Source of the DNA: Mycoplasmopsis mucosicanis
GTDB taxonomy: Bacteria; Bacillota_I; Bacilli_A; Mycoplasmatales; Metamycoplasmataceae
Direction of reading: 5' to 3'
Assembly: GCF_006546935.1 (NCBI RefSeq)
Contig: NZ_SMDN01000001.1
Coordinates: 47,183-111,182, forward strand
Length of the DNA stretch: 64,000 bases
Shown: one piece after another, positions 13,002-22,846 of the stretch
Numbering within the stretch: the first letter of the stretch is position 1
Layout: every line of letters begins with the position of its first letter
Position numbers and translations under genes: made by a program
The notes under the pieces: model-generated
Told to the model about the DNA's origin: nothing
The model's database searches: none
What the model saw: only the letters and a program-made list of their open reading frames with translations

Positions 13002-14702
13002 ATTTTTGACTTCTAAAAATAGTTCATCAAGTTGTTTTTTATCAACTGAATTTGGAGCTTGAGTATAAACGTCTTGAGCTTTTGCATTTTTAGGGAATGC
13101 AATTACATCACGAATACTTTTTTCATGACAAAGAATCATCACTAATCTATCAAGTCCTAAACCAATTCCACAGTGAGGTGGAACACCATACTTAAATGAA
13201 TTAACAAATCAGCCAAATTTTGATTGTTGTTGTTGTTCATTCATTCCTATCATTTCAAACATTTTTGCTTGTGTTTTAGCATCATAGATTCTTGCTGAAC
13301 CTGAACCTAATTCAAAACCATTGAGTACTAAGTCATAGCTTCGAGCCATTATTTTTTCATAAGGGAGATTGTCTAACTCATTTAATTCATGGTCAAATTG
13401 TGTAAAAGGGTGGTGTGCTGCTTGTCAAGTATTGTTTTCTTCATCGAATTCAAACATTGGTCAATCAGTAATTCAAGATAGATGATATTCATCAGGTTTT
13501 GCATACTCAAACATTTCATTTAACTCAACACGAACTGCGCCAAGTGCTTTTGAAGCATTTTCAAATGAATTAGCCACAATGAAGTATGTTCCATCACCTT
13601 TGTTCACTTTTTTGATTAATGTTTGACAAGATTCATATATTTTGTTTGCAAAATTTGTATGAGTGATTTCACCGTTTTCCAACACAAAGTAAAACAAAAC
13701 ATTTGCTTTGTTTTTTGTTGCTATTTCTGAAAGATGTTTAAAATCTTTTTTAGAAATTTTAGTATCCACATAAAGCAATCTTTTTGATTGTGCTTCTTTT
13801 ATAATATTGAAGTCAGTGTCGTTTGCAAAATCATTAATATCTTGAATTTTGTAACCAAATCTTAAATCTGGTTTATCTGTTCCATAATCACGTAATGCAT
13901 CAAAATATTTAACTCTTTGAAGTGGTGTTATTAATTTAAGGCCAAGTGATTTAAAGATGTGCACAAATAATTCTTCAATGTATTTTTGGAAATCTTCAAC
14001 ATTCATAAATGATGCTTCAATATCTAGTTGAGTAAATTCTGGTTGTCTATCCTTACGTCCGTCTTCATCCCTAAAACAACGTGCAAATTGATAATATCTT
14101 TCAAAACCAGACACCATTAACATCTGCTTAAATAATTGAGGACTTTGTGGAAGTGCTCAAAATTCATTTTTTGTTCTTGTTGGCACCAAAAAATCTCTTG
14201 CGCCTTCAGGTGTAGAACGTGCTAACATTGGTGTTTCAATATCAATAAAGTCATTTTTATGCATAAATTCACGTACTGCAAATACTAAATTATTTTTGAG
14301 TATTATGTTGCGTTGCATTTTTGGTCTTCTCAAGTCTAAAAATCTATATTTTAGTCTTAAATCTTCTTTTACATCAATATCATCTCTAATTGCAAAAGGT
14401 AATTCATCAAGTGAAGTGCTAAAAATGTGAAATCGTTCAACAATAACTTCTATTTCACCAGTTTTCAACTCTTTATTAACTGATTTACGTGCTGCAATTT
14501 TTCCCTCAACCTCAATAACACTTTCTTTAGAAATGTGAACATCTTGATTAAAAACACATTGAACAATTCCGCTTCTATCTCTTAAATCAATAAAGGTTAA
14601 TTCACCAAAACGTCTTTTGTTAGCTATTCAACCTTGTAGGACAACTTGTTCTCCTATGTTTTTGCTTGATAAATCATTATTATTAATATATTTTGTTTTC
14701 AT
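12996..14702 (-). CDS. aspS: Aspartyl-tRNA synthetase
   Basis: Class II synthetase charging tRNA-Asp, 568 residues, bacterial-type length. N-terminal OB fold ([32 protein letters not shown]), class II motif 1 ([30 protein letters not shown]), the FLVPTR segment, motif 2 ([28 protein letters not shown]) and motif 3 near the C-terminus ([12 protein letters not shown]-like, plus strand 13125-13160). The insertion domain typical of bacterial AspRS is in the middle. The start [10 protein letters not shown] is preceded by TAGGAGT. The gene is monocistronic, with its own terminator. Confidence 0.96.
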
Positions 14703-14844
14703 TTTATACTCCTATAAAAACTAGATTAAATTATATATTAAAGATTTTAATCAGTGCTTAAATTGTGAATATATTCAATAGATAAATTAATATTTAGATT
14801 TGAGACTCTATAATTAAAAAATTCTTTACTCTTAAGTCGAGAAT

Positions 14845-14881
14845 TAACCAAAAGTACTCAAAAACGTGTGTATTGGTAAAA
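14845..14881. repeat. Dispersed ~40-bp palindromic element, copy 2
   Basis: TAACCAAAAGTACTCAAAAA followed by CGTGTGTATTGGTAAAA. The outer arms are retained and the inner TGAGTA arm is altered to GTGTAT. Intergenic between aspS and tuf. Confidence 0.75.
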
Positions 14882-14965
14882 TTTTATATCAAAACACGAA
14901 AAATAAAAATATAAAAAAATTACGATTTTGCCTTCATAATTTATTTTTATGTTTTTTTGCTTTCT

Positions 14966-14994
14966 TTGTTAAAATATTAATGCTATTTTATAAT
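14966..14994 (+). promoter_or_regulatory. tuf promoter
   Basis: TTGTTA (14966-14971), 17-nt spacer, TATAAT (14989-14994). This gives a start near 15001 and a leader of about 93 nt. The leader contains a perfect GTTTAGCGCTAAAC palindrome (about 15048-15061) and an AAAGGA ribosome binding site. Confidence 0.8.
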
Positions 14995-15093
14995 ATTTAT
15001 ATATAGCTAATGGATAGGATGTGGATGAAAGGCCATACTTAGGTTGGTTTAGCGCTAAACAATTAATTATTCTAATGAAAGGAAAATAATAAT

Positions 15094-16284
15094 ATGGCAA
15101 AATTAGATTTTAACCGTGATAAAGAACACGTAAATATTGGTACCATTGGTCACGTTGACCACGGTAAAACCACTCTTACAGCTGCTATTGCTTCAACTTT
15201 AGCTAAAAAAGGTTTAGCTGAAGCTAGAGACTATGCTTCAATCGATAATGCTCCTGAAGAAAGAGCACGTGGTATTACAATCAATACTTCACACATTGAA
15301 TACGAAACTGAAAAACGTCACTACGCACACGTTGACTGTCCAGGTCACGCTGACTACATCAAAAACATGATTACAGGTGCTGCTCAAATGGATGGTGCTA
15401 TCTTAGTTGTTGCTGCAACAGATGGTGCTATGCCTCAAACACGTGAACACATTCTACTTTCTAAACAAGTTGGTGTTCCACGTATGGTTGTATTCTTAAA
15501 CAAATGTGATATGTTAGCCAAAGAAGAAGAAGAAATGGTTGACTTAGTTGAAATGGAAGTTCGTGAATTACTAACAAAATATGGTTTTGATGGTGATAAC
15601 ACTCCATTTGTTCGTGGTTCAGCTGCTAAAGCTCTTGAAGGTAATGCAGAATACGAAGAAAAAATCATGGAACTTATGAATGCTGTTGACACATGAATTG
15701 AAACTCCAGTTAAAGAATTTGACAAACCATTCTTAATGGCTGTTGAAGACGTATTCACAATCTCAGGTCGTGGTACTGTTGCTACAGGTCGTGTTGAACG
15801 TGGAAGATTAAACCTTAACGAAGAAGTTGAAATCGTTGGTCTAAAACCAACTAAAAAAACTGTTGTTACAGGTATGGAAATGTTCCGTAAAAACCTTAAA
15901 GAAGTTCAAGCAGGTGACAACGCAGGTCTATTGCTACGTGGTGTTGAAAGATCAGCAATCGAACGTGGTCAAGTTCTTGCAAAACCAGGATCAATTGTTC
16001 CTCACACAGAATTCTCAGCTCAAATTTATGTACTAACTAAAGAAGAAGGTGGTCGTCACACTCCATTCTTTAAAAACTACAAACCTCAATTCTACTTCCG
16101 TACAACAGACGTTACAGGTGGTGTTGAATTTGAAGCTTCACGTGAAATGGTTACTCCAGGTGAAAACGTTGAACTTAAAGTTAAACTTATTGCTCCTATC
16201 GCAGTTGAAGAAGGAACTAAATTCTCAATTCGTGAAGGTGGACACACTGTAGGTTACGGTAACGTTACAAAAATTATTAAATAA
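15094..16284 (+). CDS. tuf: Elongation factor Tu
   Basis: GTPase that delivers aminoacyl-tRNA to the ribosome, 396 residues. G1 GHVDHGKTT, the [13 protein letters not shown] switch region, G3 DCPGHADY, G4 NKCD and G5 SAAKA are all visible, with the typical C-terminal TTDVTGG and [10 protein letters not shown]. One UGA Trp (DTWIETP). Codon choice is visibly stronger (more C-ending codons) than in neighbours, as expected for the most abundant protein. It has its own promoter and terminator. It appears highly expressed and in some mycoplasmas is also surface-displayed. Confidence 0.99.
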
Positions 16285-16300
16285 TAATTTACACACAACA

Positions 16301-16329
16301 AAAATCAGACATATTTGTCTGATTTTTTT
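16301..16329 (+). terminator. tuf terminator
   Basis: AAAATCAGAC, loop ATATTT, GTCTGATTTT plus a T run. Confidence 0.9.
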
Positions 16330-16335
16330 CTTATC

Positions 16336-16364
16336 ATACTGAAAAACGTGTATTTTGGTAAAAA
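16336..16364. repeat. Dispersed palindromic element, copy 3 (left arm decayed)
   Basis: ACTGAAAAACGTGTATTTTG followed by GTAAAA. Only the right half is well preserved. Confidence 0.5.
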
Positions 16365-16429
16365 AGTAATGTTTGCAAAATATTAAAAAAATTAAACCTA
16401 TAAAAGGTAAAATTAATAAATAATAAGTA

Positions 16430-16435
16430 TAGAAT
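16430..16435 (+). promoter_or_regulatory. -10 box (TAGAAT) 8 nt before tsaE ATG
   Basis: TAGAAT followed by AGGTAAAT and the ATG at 16444. It is either leaderless or has a minimal leader. Confidence 0.45.
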
Positions 16436-16443
16436 AGGTAAAT

Positions 16444-16839
16444 ATGGAACAGATTTTTGTAAGCAAAATGAATGAAAATATTGATTATATAGCTAAATAT
16501 GTTTTAAATAATCTAACAAAATCCAAAATAATATTGCTTAACGGTGATTTAGGTGCAGGTAAAACAACTCTAATCAAATCACTTGCAAAATTAATAAACA
16601 TTAGTGAGCCAATAACTTCACCAACGTTCAATTACATGAAGAATTATGATGGCTTAATTCATATTGATGCATATAATTTAAGTGAAAGTTTAGATGAATT
16701 CGAAGATTATTATCTAGACAATATTGTAGCTATAGAATGAGCTAACAACATTAGTCATAATTACTCAAATTATCTAGATATACATATTAGTTTTGATAAA
16801 GATAATAATCATATTTTTAATATCAGAAAGGTTGAATAA
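16444..16839 (+). CDS. tsaE: tRNA threonylcarbamoyladenosine biosynthesis ATPase TsaE
   Basis: P-loop partner of TsaB-TsaD in t6A37 synthesis. It is 131 residues. Walker A GDLGAGKTT, switch-like SPTFNYMKNY, HIDAYNL and the late VAIEWANNI (UGA Trp) match YjeE/TsaE. The stop overlaps the tsaB ATG by 1 nt, and all three t6A genes are consecutive. Confidence 0.93.
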
Positions 16840-17396
16840 TGAAACTATTTCTAGACACAACTGCTAAAGATTTTGCACTAGCTTTATTTGACAATAATCT
16901 AAAACTTATCAACAAAATCATCATTTCTGACCAGCCAAAAAAAGTAGATCTAATTACTGAATATGTGCCTAAAATATGCACTGATTCTAATGTAAACATA
17001 CACGAAATAGACACTTTTTACACTAATTTAGGGCCAGGACTTTTTACCGGTGTACGTATATCGCTTGTTTATTTACGAACAATTACACTAATAACAAATG
17101 CAAAAATAAAAACAGTATCAAGTATGCAAATTTTACAACGTCAAAATCCTTTGCAACGTGAATTCAATATTAATGCTATGGGGAATAAATATTTTAATTA
17201 TTTTGCCCTAAATACTCATTTTTCAGTAGATTTGGTAAAAGTTGTTCAAGGCGAACTTACAAATTATGATCAAATAGACTATGAAGAATTATTCAATAAT
17301 TTTGCAGTATATGAAGACTTATTTATTGAAAACAATGAACCAATAAACATTGAACCATACTACATCAAACAACCACAAATAGGGAGCAAAAAGTAA
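16839..17396 (+). CDS. tsaB: tRNA threonylcarbamoyladenosine biosynthesis protein TsaB
   Basis: 185 residues. The ASKHA-fold start MKLFLDTTAKDFALALFDNN and the signature NLGPGLFTGVRISL are characteristic; TsaB scaffolds TsaD. It is short compared with typical 220-residue TsaB but comparable with other mollicutes. One palindromic repeat copy (17201-17240) lies inside the coding region, adding the weakly conserved FALNTHFSVDLVKV stretch. The stop overlaps the tsaD ATG (TAATG). Confidence 0.9.
   Translation: MKLFLDTTAKDFALALFDNNLKLINKIIISDQPKKVDLITEYVPKICTDSNVNIHEIDTFYTNLGPGLFTGVRISLVYLRTITLITNAKIKTVSSMQILQRQNPLQREFNINAMGNKYFNYFALNTHFSVDLVKVVQGELTNYDQIDYEELFNNFAVYEDLFIENNEPINIEPYYIKQPQIGSKK
17201..17240. 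repeat. Dispersed palindromic element inside tsaB, copy 4
   Basis: TTTTGCCCTAAATACTCATT followed by TTTCAGTAGATTTGGTAAAA. It has the TACTCA core and the TTGGTAAAA right arm, and is read in frame. Confidence 0.55.
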
Positions 17397-18340
17397 TGAA
17401 AATTTTAGGTATTGAAACAAGTCATGATGATACTTCAATTGCACTGCTTGACGATGGTAAAGTTATTGAAATGCAAACAATAAGTCAAATTGATGTTTTT
17501 AAAGAGTTTGGAGGCACTATTCCTGAATTAAGTTCACGTATGCATGTTAAAAACATCAATTTAATTCAAACAATTTTTCAAAAAAAATATGACCTAAACG
17601 ATATTGATTTGATTGCATATACTCAAAAACCAGGTCTAATTGGTACATTACAGATAGGATATTTATTTGCTGCTGCATTGTCTTTTTGTCTTGATAAGCC
17701 ACTAATGCCAATTAATCATCTTGAAGGACATTTCTTTTCAAATGCGATTGAGCAAGAAATTAAATTTCCATCACTTTGTCTTCTTGTTTCTGGGGGTCAT
17801 ACTCAATTAATGTATGTTAAAAATCCTTTAGATATAACAATCATTGGGCAAACATTAGATGATGCGGTTGGTGAAGCATTTGATAAAGTCAGTTCAAGAA
17901 TAGGTTTAGGTTTTCCAGGTGGCCCTAAAATTGATAAAATTGCACGCAATTACACAGGCGAGTATATAAAATTTACTTTCCCGCACACTGAAAATGAATT
18001 TGATTTTAGTTTTAGTGGTCTAAAATCTCAAGTTATTAACTATCACAATACAAAAAAAATGCGTAATGAAGCAGTTGACAACACTCAAATTGCAGCTAGT
18101 TTTCAAAAAACAGCCGTTGATTATCTCATAAAGAAAACAAAATTAGCACTTCAAAAGTATGAAATTAACTCTTTGGTTCTTGCTGGAGGTGTGAGTGCTA
18201 ATAGCGAATTAAGAGAAAAATTCTTAAAATTAAGTCCAAAAGCAATTGTGCCTAATTTAAAGTATGCTACGGATAATGGAGCAATGATTGCAATGTGTGC
18301 ATATAAAATTAAAGAATTTGAATCAAAATTAAGAAGTTAA
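17396..18340 (+). CDS. tsaD: tRNA N6-adenosine threonylcarbamoyltransferase TsaD
   Basis: Catalytic subunit of t6A37 formation, 314 residues. Start MKILGIETSHDDTSIALL (family ESSCDET), metal-binding HLEGHFFS, LVSGGHTQL, DDAVGEAFDKVSSRIGLGFPGGP, FSFSGLKS and LAGGVSANS, with a late DNGAMIA. It is translationally coupled to tsaB, completing the tsaEBD operon. Confidence 0.96.
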   Translation: MKILGIETSHDDTSIALLDDGKVIEMQTISQIDVFKEFGGTIPELSSRMHVKNINLIQTIFQKKYDLNDIDLIAYTQKPGLIGTLQIGYLFAAALSFCLDKPLMPINHLEGHFFSNAIEQEIKFPSLCLLVSGGHTQLMYVKNPLDITIIGQTLDDAVGEAFDKVSSRIGLGFPGGPKIDKIARNYTGEYIKFTFPHTENEFDFSFSGLKSQVINYHNTKKMRNEAVDNTQIAASFQKTAVDYLIKKTKLALQKYEINSLVLAGGVSANSELREKFLKLSPKAIVPNLKYATDNGAMIAMCAYKIKEFESKLRS

Positions 18341-18380
18341 TTTTACCTATACACACATTTTTGAGTACTTTTGGTCAAAA
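18341..18380. repeat. Dispersed palindromic element, copy 5
   Basis: TTTTACCTATACACACATTT followed by TTGAGTACTTTTGGTCAAAA. It begins immediately after the tsaD stop, is intergenic, and has hairpin potential. Confidence 0.75.
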
Positions 18381-18485
18381 TTTTGTCTAGAAGTAAAATA
18401 ATAATTATTTATTTATTATTAAAATATATATTATAATATACCAAAACAATATAATATTCTATATAAATATTAAAAAGGAGGAGTT

Positions 18486-18725
18486 ATGGCATACAAGAGA
18501 CCAGAAATAACAAATAAAATTGTTAAACATATTGGTAATATCAGCGAAACCGGAAGCACTTATACTAAAGAATTGAATTTAGTGTCATGAAACAATGGTG
18601 AGCCTAAATATGACATTAGAGACTGAAGTGAAGACCATGCACGTTCTTCAAAAGGGATTACTTTAACAATTGAAGAACTTAAAAGACTTAAAGAACTTCT
18701 TGATGAAGAACTTAAAAGTATTTAA
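18486..18725 (+). CDS. YdbC-family ssDNA-binding protein (PC4-like)
   Basis: 79 residues, too short and UGA-split for a standard ORF search. MAYKRPEITNKIVKHIG, then TKELNLVSWNNGEPKYDIRD, WSEDH and GITLTIEELKRLKELL match the YdbC family, whose members have a PC4-type single-strand nucleic-acid-binding fold. Both UGA codons fall at conserved Trp positions. An AAAAAGGAGGAG site precedes the ATG. Its biological role is not established. Confidence 0.9.
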
Positions 18726-18787
18726 TAATTTATAAAACTAGGCCTGCAAGGGTTTTGTTTTTATATTATGTAAATAAAAGGAGAGAA

Positions 18788-19588
18788 ATGATTAGAAAAG
18801 CACATAAAGATGAATACAATTCCTTAATGGAATTTTTGCAATTAGACAGCGATAACAATTTCTTTTTAATCGGTGATTTAGAAACATTTGGAATTGAATC
18901 AAAAATTCACTGCTATTATGTGTATGAAATTGCTAACAAAATAGCTGCAGTATTGTTAAGATTTAATCAAACTTTTCTTTATTTCGATCCAAATAACAAG
19001 CTTTCATGAGATCAAATAATCAATTTTGCTAGTGAGCATAAATTAAACAATATCAATATTTCTGAAAAAATGTTTATTCATAACCAGCAACACTATATGA
19101 GCAATTCATCATTTGTTATACATAAACAATATTTAGCAAAACTAACTCAAAAAACATCAATTGACACTAGTGGAGTAGTTAAGGCTCAACGAGAAGATAT
19201 TGAAAATATTGTCAAATCTCGTTTAACAATTGCTGAATTTAAAGACTTTTTCAATACTTTTGATAAAGAAATGCAACTATATCTTGAAGCTTATGATGCT
19301 GGTGTGTCTAATCCTTTTATTATCAAAGATAAAAATAATACTGTATTAAGTTGTGCAACTGTTCAAATCAATGTTACTGATAGAGCATTTATTGGTGGTG
19401 TTTATACAATTGACTCACACAGAAAACAAGGGTTAGCTTCAAAAACTGTTGCTGCTCTTGCAAATTGAATAATTGAACAAAACAAAACACCTATGCTCTT
19501 TTACCACAATGAAAAGGCAGGCAGAATTTACCAAAATTTAGGTTTTAAAAATATTGGTATATTGTATACAATTGTAATTAATTATTAA
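18788..19588 (+). CDS. GNAT-family acetyltransferase
   Basis: 266 residues. The C-terminal half has the acetyl-CoA-binding motif (FIGGVYTIDSHRKQGLASKT) and motif B (NEKAGRIYQNLGFKNIG). The N-terminal half of about 130 residues looks like the divergent domain found in GNAT proteins with a duplicated fold. The start is ATG 18788 (GGAGAGAA upstream) rather than the upstream in-frame Met at 18755. The substrate is unknown. It lies 9 nt before ffh. Confidence 0.85.
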
Positions 19589-19597
19589 GGGGGCAAA

Positions 19598-20950
19598 ATG
19601 TTTAATTTTTTAGAAAACAAAATCCAAAAGACTCTTAACAAAATGAATTCTAAAACTATTGTCAATGAAGAAGATATTTTAGAAGTAACTCGAGAAATTA
19701 AACTGGCTTTATTAGAAGCTGACGTAAATTTAAAAGTCGTAAAAGATTTTGTAAAAAACGTTAAAGAAAAAGCCCTCGAATCACGTCTTGTTGGCTCACT
19801 AAATGCTTCGCAACAAATGATTAAAATTGTGCATGCTGAATTGCAAGAAATATTGGGTGGTCAAGTAAAAGAAGTAAAAATCGACAAACGTCCTTATATT
19901 ATTATGATGACTGGACTACAAGGTTCAGGAAAAACCACTGCAACAGCAAAATTAGCATACTACTTACGCAAAAAAAACTTTGTTAAAAAACCATTAATGG
20001 TGGCTGCGGACATTTATCGACCTGCTGCGGTTCAACAATTAGTTACATTGGCCAAAAGTATTCAAGTTGATTATTTTGAAAAAGGTACATCTTTAAGTGC
20101 TCAGGAAATTGTTAGCCAAGCATTATTACACGCAGCACAAAATGATAATGATTTAATAATTATTGATACTGCTGGTAGACTAGCGATTGATGAAGCATTG
20201 ATGCAAGAGCTTTATGATTTAAAAATGATTGCACATCCATCAGAAATATTTTTTGTAGCCGATGCATTAAGTGGTCAGGATATTCTAAATGTTGCAAGTG
20301 CATTTAATGAAAAATTATCTTTAAGTGCTGCAATAATTACAAAACTTGACTCAGATGCTCGTGGTGGTGCTGCATTAAGTTTGGCTAAAGTGTTAAATTT
20401 ACCAATCAAATTTATTGGAACTGGTGAAAAAATTTCTAATCTTGATTTGTTTTATCCCGACCGTATGGCCGACCGAATATTAGGCATGGGGGATGTGCTA
20501 AGTTTAATTGAAAAAGCCGAAGAAGTCTATGATCCTAATCAAGCCAACAACTTAATTGCAAAAGTTCTTAAAGGCAATTTTACTTTAGATGATTTAATGG
20601 CTAACCTAGCTCAAATGAAAAAAATGGGCAAAATGAAATCACTTTTAAAAATGATTCCTGGTTTAGCAAACAAAATTAGTGATGAAAAAATTCAAGAAGC
20701 AGAATCTAAAATCGCTTCTTATGAAATCTTAATGAGTTCAATGACTAAAAAAGAACGTCTAAATCCTAAACTTCTTAAACAAGCAACACGTAAAGCACGA
20801 ATATTAAAAGGTTCGGGCCGTTCTGCTTTTGAATACAATAGACTTCTAAACGATTTTGACTCAATGAGCAAAAACATGAGCGAAATGGCCAAAAAAGTTA
20901 AAAGCGGAAACCTTGCAGATTTAGCAAAAATGGGAATTGGAGGTTTATAG
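19598..20950 (+). CDS. ffh: Signal recognition particle protein Ffh
   Basis: SRP54 GTPase for co-translational membrane targeting, 450 residues. N domain, G domain with TGLQGSGKTTATAKLA, DIYRPAAVQQL, DTAGRL, TKLDSDARGGAALS and GTGEKISNLDLF, then the methionine-rich M domain (KMGKMKSLLKMIPG, MKKMG-type helices). No UGA in the frame. GGGGGC precedes the ATG and the downstream gene starts in its stop codon. Confidence 0.98.
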   Translation: MFNFLENKIQKTLNKMNSKTIVNEEDILEVTREIKLALLEADVNLKVVKDFVKNVKEKALESRLVGSLNASQQMIKIVHAELQEILGGQVKEVKIDKRPYIIMMTGLQGSGKTTATAKLAYYLRKKNFVKKPLMVAADIYRPAAVQQLVTLAKSIQVDYFEKGTSLSAQEIVSQALLHAAQNDNDLIIIDTAGRLAIDEALMQELYDLKMIAHPSEIFFVADALSGQDILNVASAFNEKLSLSAAIITKLDSDARGGAALSLAKVLNLPIKFIGTGEKISNLDLFYPDRMADRILGMGDVLSLIEKAEEVYDPNQANNLIAKVLKGNFTLDDLMANLAQMKKMGKMKSLLKMIPGLANKISDEKIQEAESKIASYEILMSSMTKKERLNPKLLKQATRKARILKGSGRSAFEYNRLLNDFDSMSKNMSEMAKKVKSGNLADLAKMGIGGL

Positions 20951-21900
20951 TGCCAAGCTTTTTTGATTGACATTATGCAAACAAACAATTTCGCTTTGAA
21001 GGTGTTAGTTTTACAATCTTCTATTTAATTTTTAGCCTTTCTATAATTTGTGGTTTTTTACTTTGATTCTTTAAGCGTCCTATTAATCGTTGATTTAATA
21101 GCAAAGAGCGTCATCTAGGTTTTTTATCAAAGAGAGCGCTTTTTGCAACCATTGGCTCGCTTATTATTGTATTTATGGCAACAAAATCAACATTTGTTTT
21201 ATTTAATAACTATCCTTTCCCTTGAGAAGTATTACCTTTCCATTTATGCCGTTTAATGCTTCTTTTCCTTGGATTATGTTTAGTGTTTAATCGACTTGAA
21301 CTAGTTAAATACTTTGGTGCTGTCGCATTAATTGGTGCATTCATTGCACTAGTAAATCCAAGTTTTGAATTTGAAAAAATACCAAAAGGAGATAAACCAG
21401 CAGTAGGTTTAGATTCAGTGTTCTACTATGATTACATATTAATACACAATTTCCTATTCTTAGGCATTATGAGTGCTTTTGTAATTCACAAAATGAACTT
21501 CAAAGCTAAGCATTTAATAATTCAAATTTCATTCTTTTCATGTTTAGCTCTCTTTATGTTTGGCATTAACTGACTTACTTCTCTATTAACCAAAGATGTT
21601 AAAAATCCACATGTTTGACAAACAAACTATTTATATTTAGGCAAAGATGAAGTAAATGCACAAAAAAATATTTTTGGACCTGCTTCACACTGACCTTATA
21701 ACTTAATAAGTTGAAGCGTTGTTGGAATTATTGCGTGTATTTTGGCCACTTGTTTTTGACTTGCTCAAGATAGCATATTCATTGATAAAATCAACAATAA
21801 ATGAGTGTTTAAGTACCAAAAAACTAGTAACTTCAAAAATTTTATGAGTTCATTTAAAGAAATACGAATACGTCGTAATGTATGCATTCAAAACAACTAA
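20950..21900 (+). CDS. YwaF/TIGR02206-family integral membrane protein
   Basis: 316 residues. GTG start overlapping the ffh stop (TAGTG). About seven hydrophobic segments. LPFHLCRLMLLFLGL and IHNFLFLGIM, then YLYLGKDEVN and FGPASHWPYNLISW (family GPWPWY), match the YwaF-like group (TMEM164-related). Several UGA Trp codons. Molecular role not known. A terminator hairpin contains its stop. Confidence 0.8.
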
Positions 21901-21918
21901 ATGTTGTTTTGTTTTTTT
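21890..21918 (+). terminator. Terminator of the ffh-ywaF operon
   Basis: AAAACAAC, loop TAAAT, GTTGTTTT, then GTTTTTTT. The stop codon lies in the hairpin. Confidence 0.85.
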
Positions 21919-21949
21919 AACTTTTTTGATATAAATATATTGCACACTC

Positions 21950-22345
21950 GGGGGTGTAAATGGTTTCGACATGCAGCGGGTAATAGTAGCATCAGTGGTC
22001 TGGTAAACCTAAATACTTCTAGGCTTTATAGTCGCAAACAAAAAAGACGAAGTTCAAGTTGAACTTAAAGACTTGCTAGCAGCTAACGCTCTACAAGCAC
22101 AATCAAACCTAGTTTTTGCGTAATTTTGCAATCTAGTGCATCAATATCAATGCCTTAGGTTATTGGTGTGGTTTTAAGGCTCGGTTAGAAATAGGCACAC
22201 TATTCTAGCTTAAATTCAAGTGCACTAAAAGCGTTTATTTTGTTTATTTCTAAATGCTTTTAGAACTCAAAAATAAACTAAACTGTAAAAAGTGCTGCTA
22301 TGTCTTGTTGTGTGGACACGGGTTCAACTCCCGTCATCTCCACCA
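21950..22345 (+). ncRNA. ssrA: tmRNA (SsrA)
   Basis: Rescues stalled ribosomes by trans-translation. The 5' end GGGGGTGTAAATGGTTTCGA and the 3' end GGTTCAACTCCCGTCATCTC followed by CACCA form the tRNA-like acceptor and T arms, and CCA is encoded. The tag frame runs 22034-22123: 29 residues beginning ANKKDEVQ and ending SNLVFA before TAA. The 3' part contains pseudoknot-like GC runs. Size is about 396 nt, normal for mollicutes. Confidence 0.96.
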
Positions 22346-22360
22346 TTTGTTTTAAACACC

Positions 22361-22387
22361 AAAAAATCACGTTCGTGATTTTTTTTC
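22361..22387 (+). terminator. tmRNA terminator
   Basis: AAATCAC, loop GTTC, GTGATTT, with a long T run. Confidence 0.9.
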
Positions 22388-22400
22388 TTTTTGTATAAGG

Positions 22401-22406
22401 TAAAAT
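22401..22406 (+). promoter_or_regulatory. -10 box (TAAAAT) 6 nt before ATG 22413; leaderless start
   Basis: TAAAAT, then AGAAGC, then ATG. No ribosome binding site. It follows directly after the tmRNA terminator. Confidence 0.6.
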
Positions 22407-22412
22407 AGAAGC

Positions 22413-22709
22413 ATGAAAAAAGAAAAAAAATCAAACCTTTTTGATTCAAGTGAAAATACAATTGACGCAACATTAGAAATTAATGTAAAAACTAAGTTTT
22501 CACGAAGTGAACTTAGTAATTTAGACCCTTTCACACGCAATCAATATCTTCATCGTGCAAGAGAATTTGCTAATAAAGACACAAGAGTAATACGTAATGC
22601 ACTTTTTAGAAGAATGTGAACAACAATAGCAATTATTGCAATTGTTGTTGGTTTATTATTTGGTTTGATTATTCTTGGAATTGCAATTTATCGAAGTTCT
22701 ATTTCATAA
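22413..22709 (+). CDS. Small single-span membrane protein, hypothetical
   Basis: 98 residues. The first 68 are charged (MKKEKKSNLFDSSEN, then FSRSELSNLDPFTRNQYLHR), followed by UGA Trp and one hydrophobic helix (TIAIIAIVVGLLFGLIILGI). Probably a cytoplasm-facing N-terminus with a C-terminal membrane anchor. Not recognised. Confidence 0.7.
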
Positions 22710-22802
22710 TTTAAGCAAAAATACTATAGAAATTTTAATAAGTTAGTGCATTTTTTGTCATGCTTATTTAGGTGTATTTGTCTGTCTCTGTTTAGCAGCA
22801 TA

Positions 22803-22832
22803 AATAAAAAGTTAGTCAATTAGACTAACTTT
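22803..22832 (-). terminator. Terminator of the pgsA operon (bidirectional)
   Basis: AAAGTTAGTC, loop, GACTAACTTT, followed by TTA-rich sequence on both strands. Confidence 0.7.
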
Positions 22833-22846
22833 ATTATTTATTAAAC

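Larger units (their letters stand above)
14703..15093. other. aspS-tuf divergent intergenic region
   Basis: 391 nt without a gene. It holds the aspS leader, one copy of the palindromic repeat (14845-14881), and the tuf promoter and structured leader. No other feature was seen. Confidence 0.7.
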
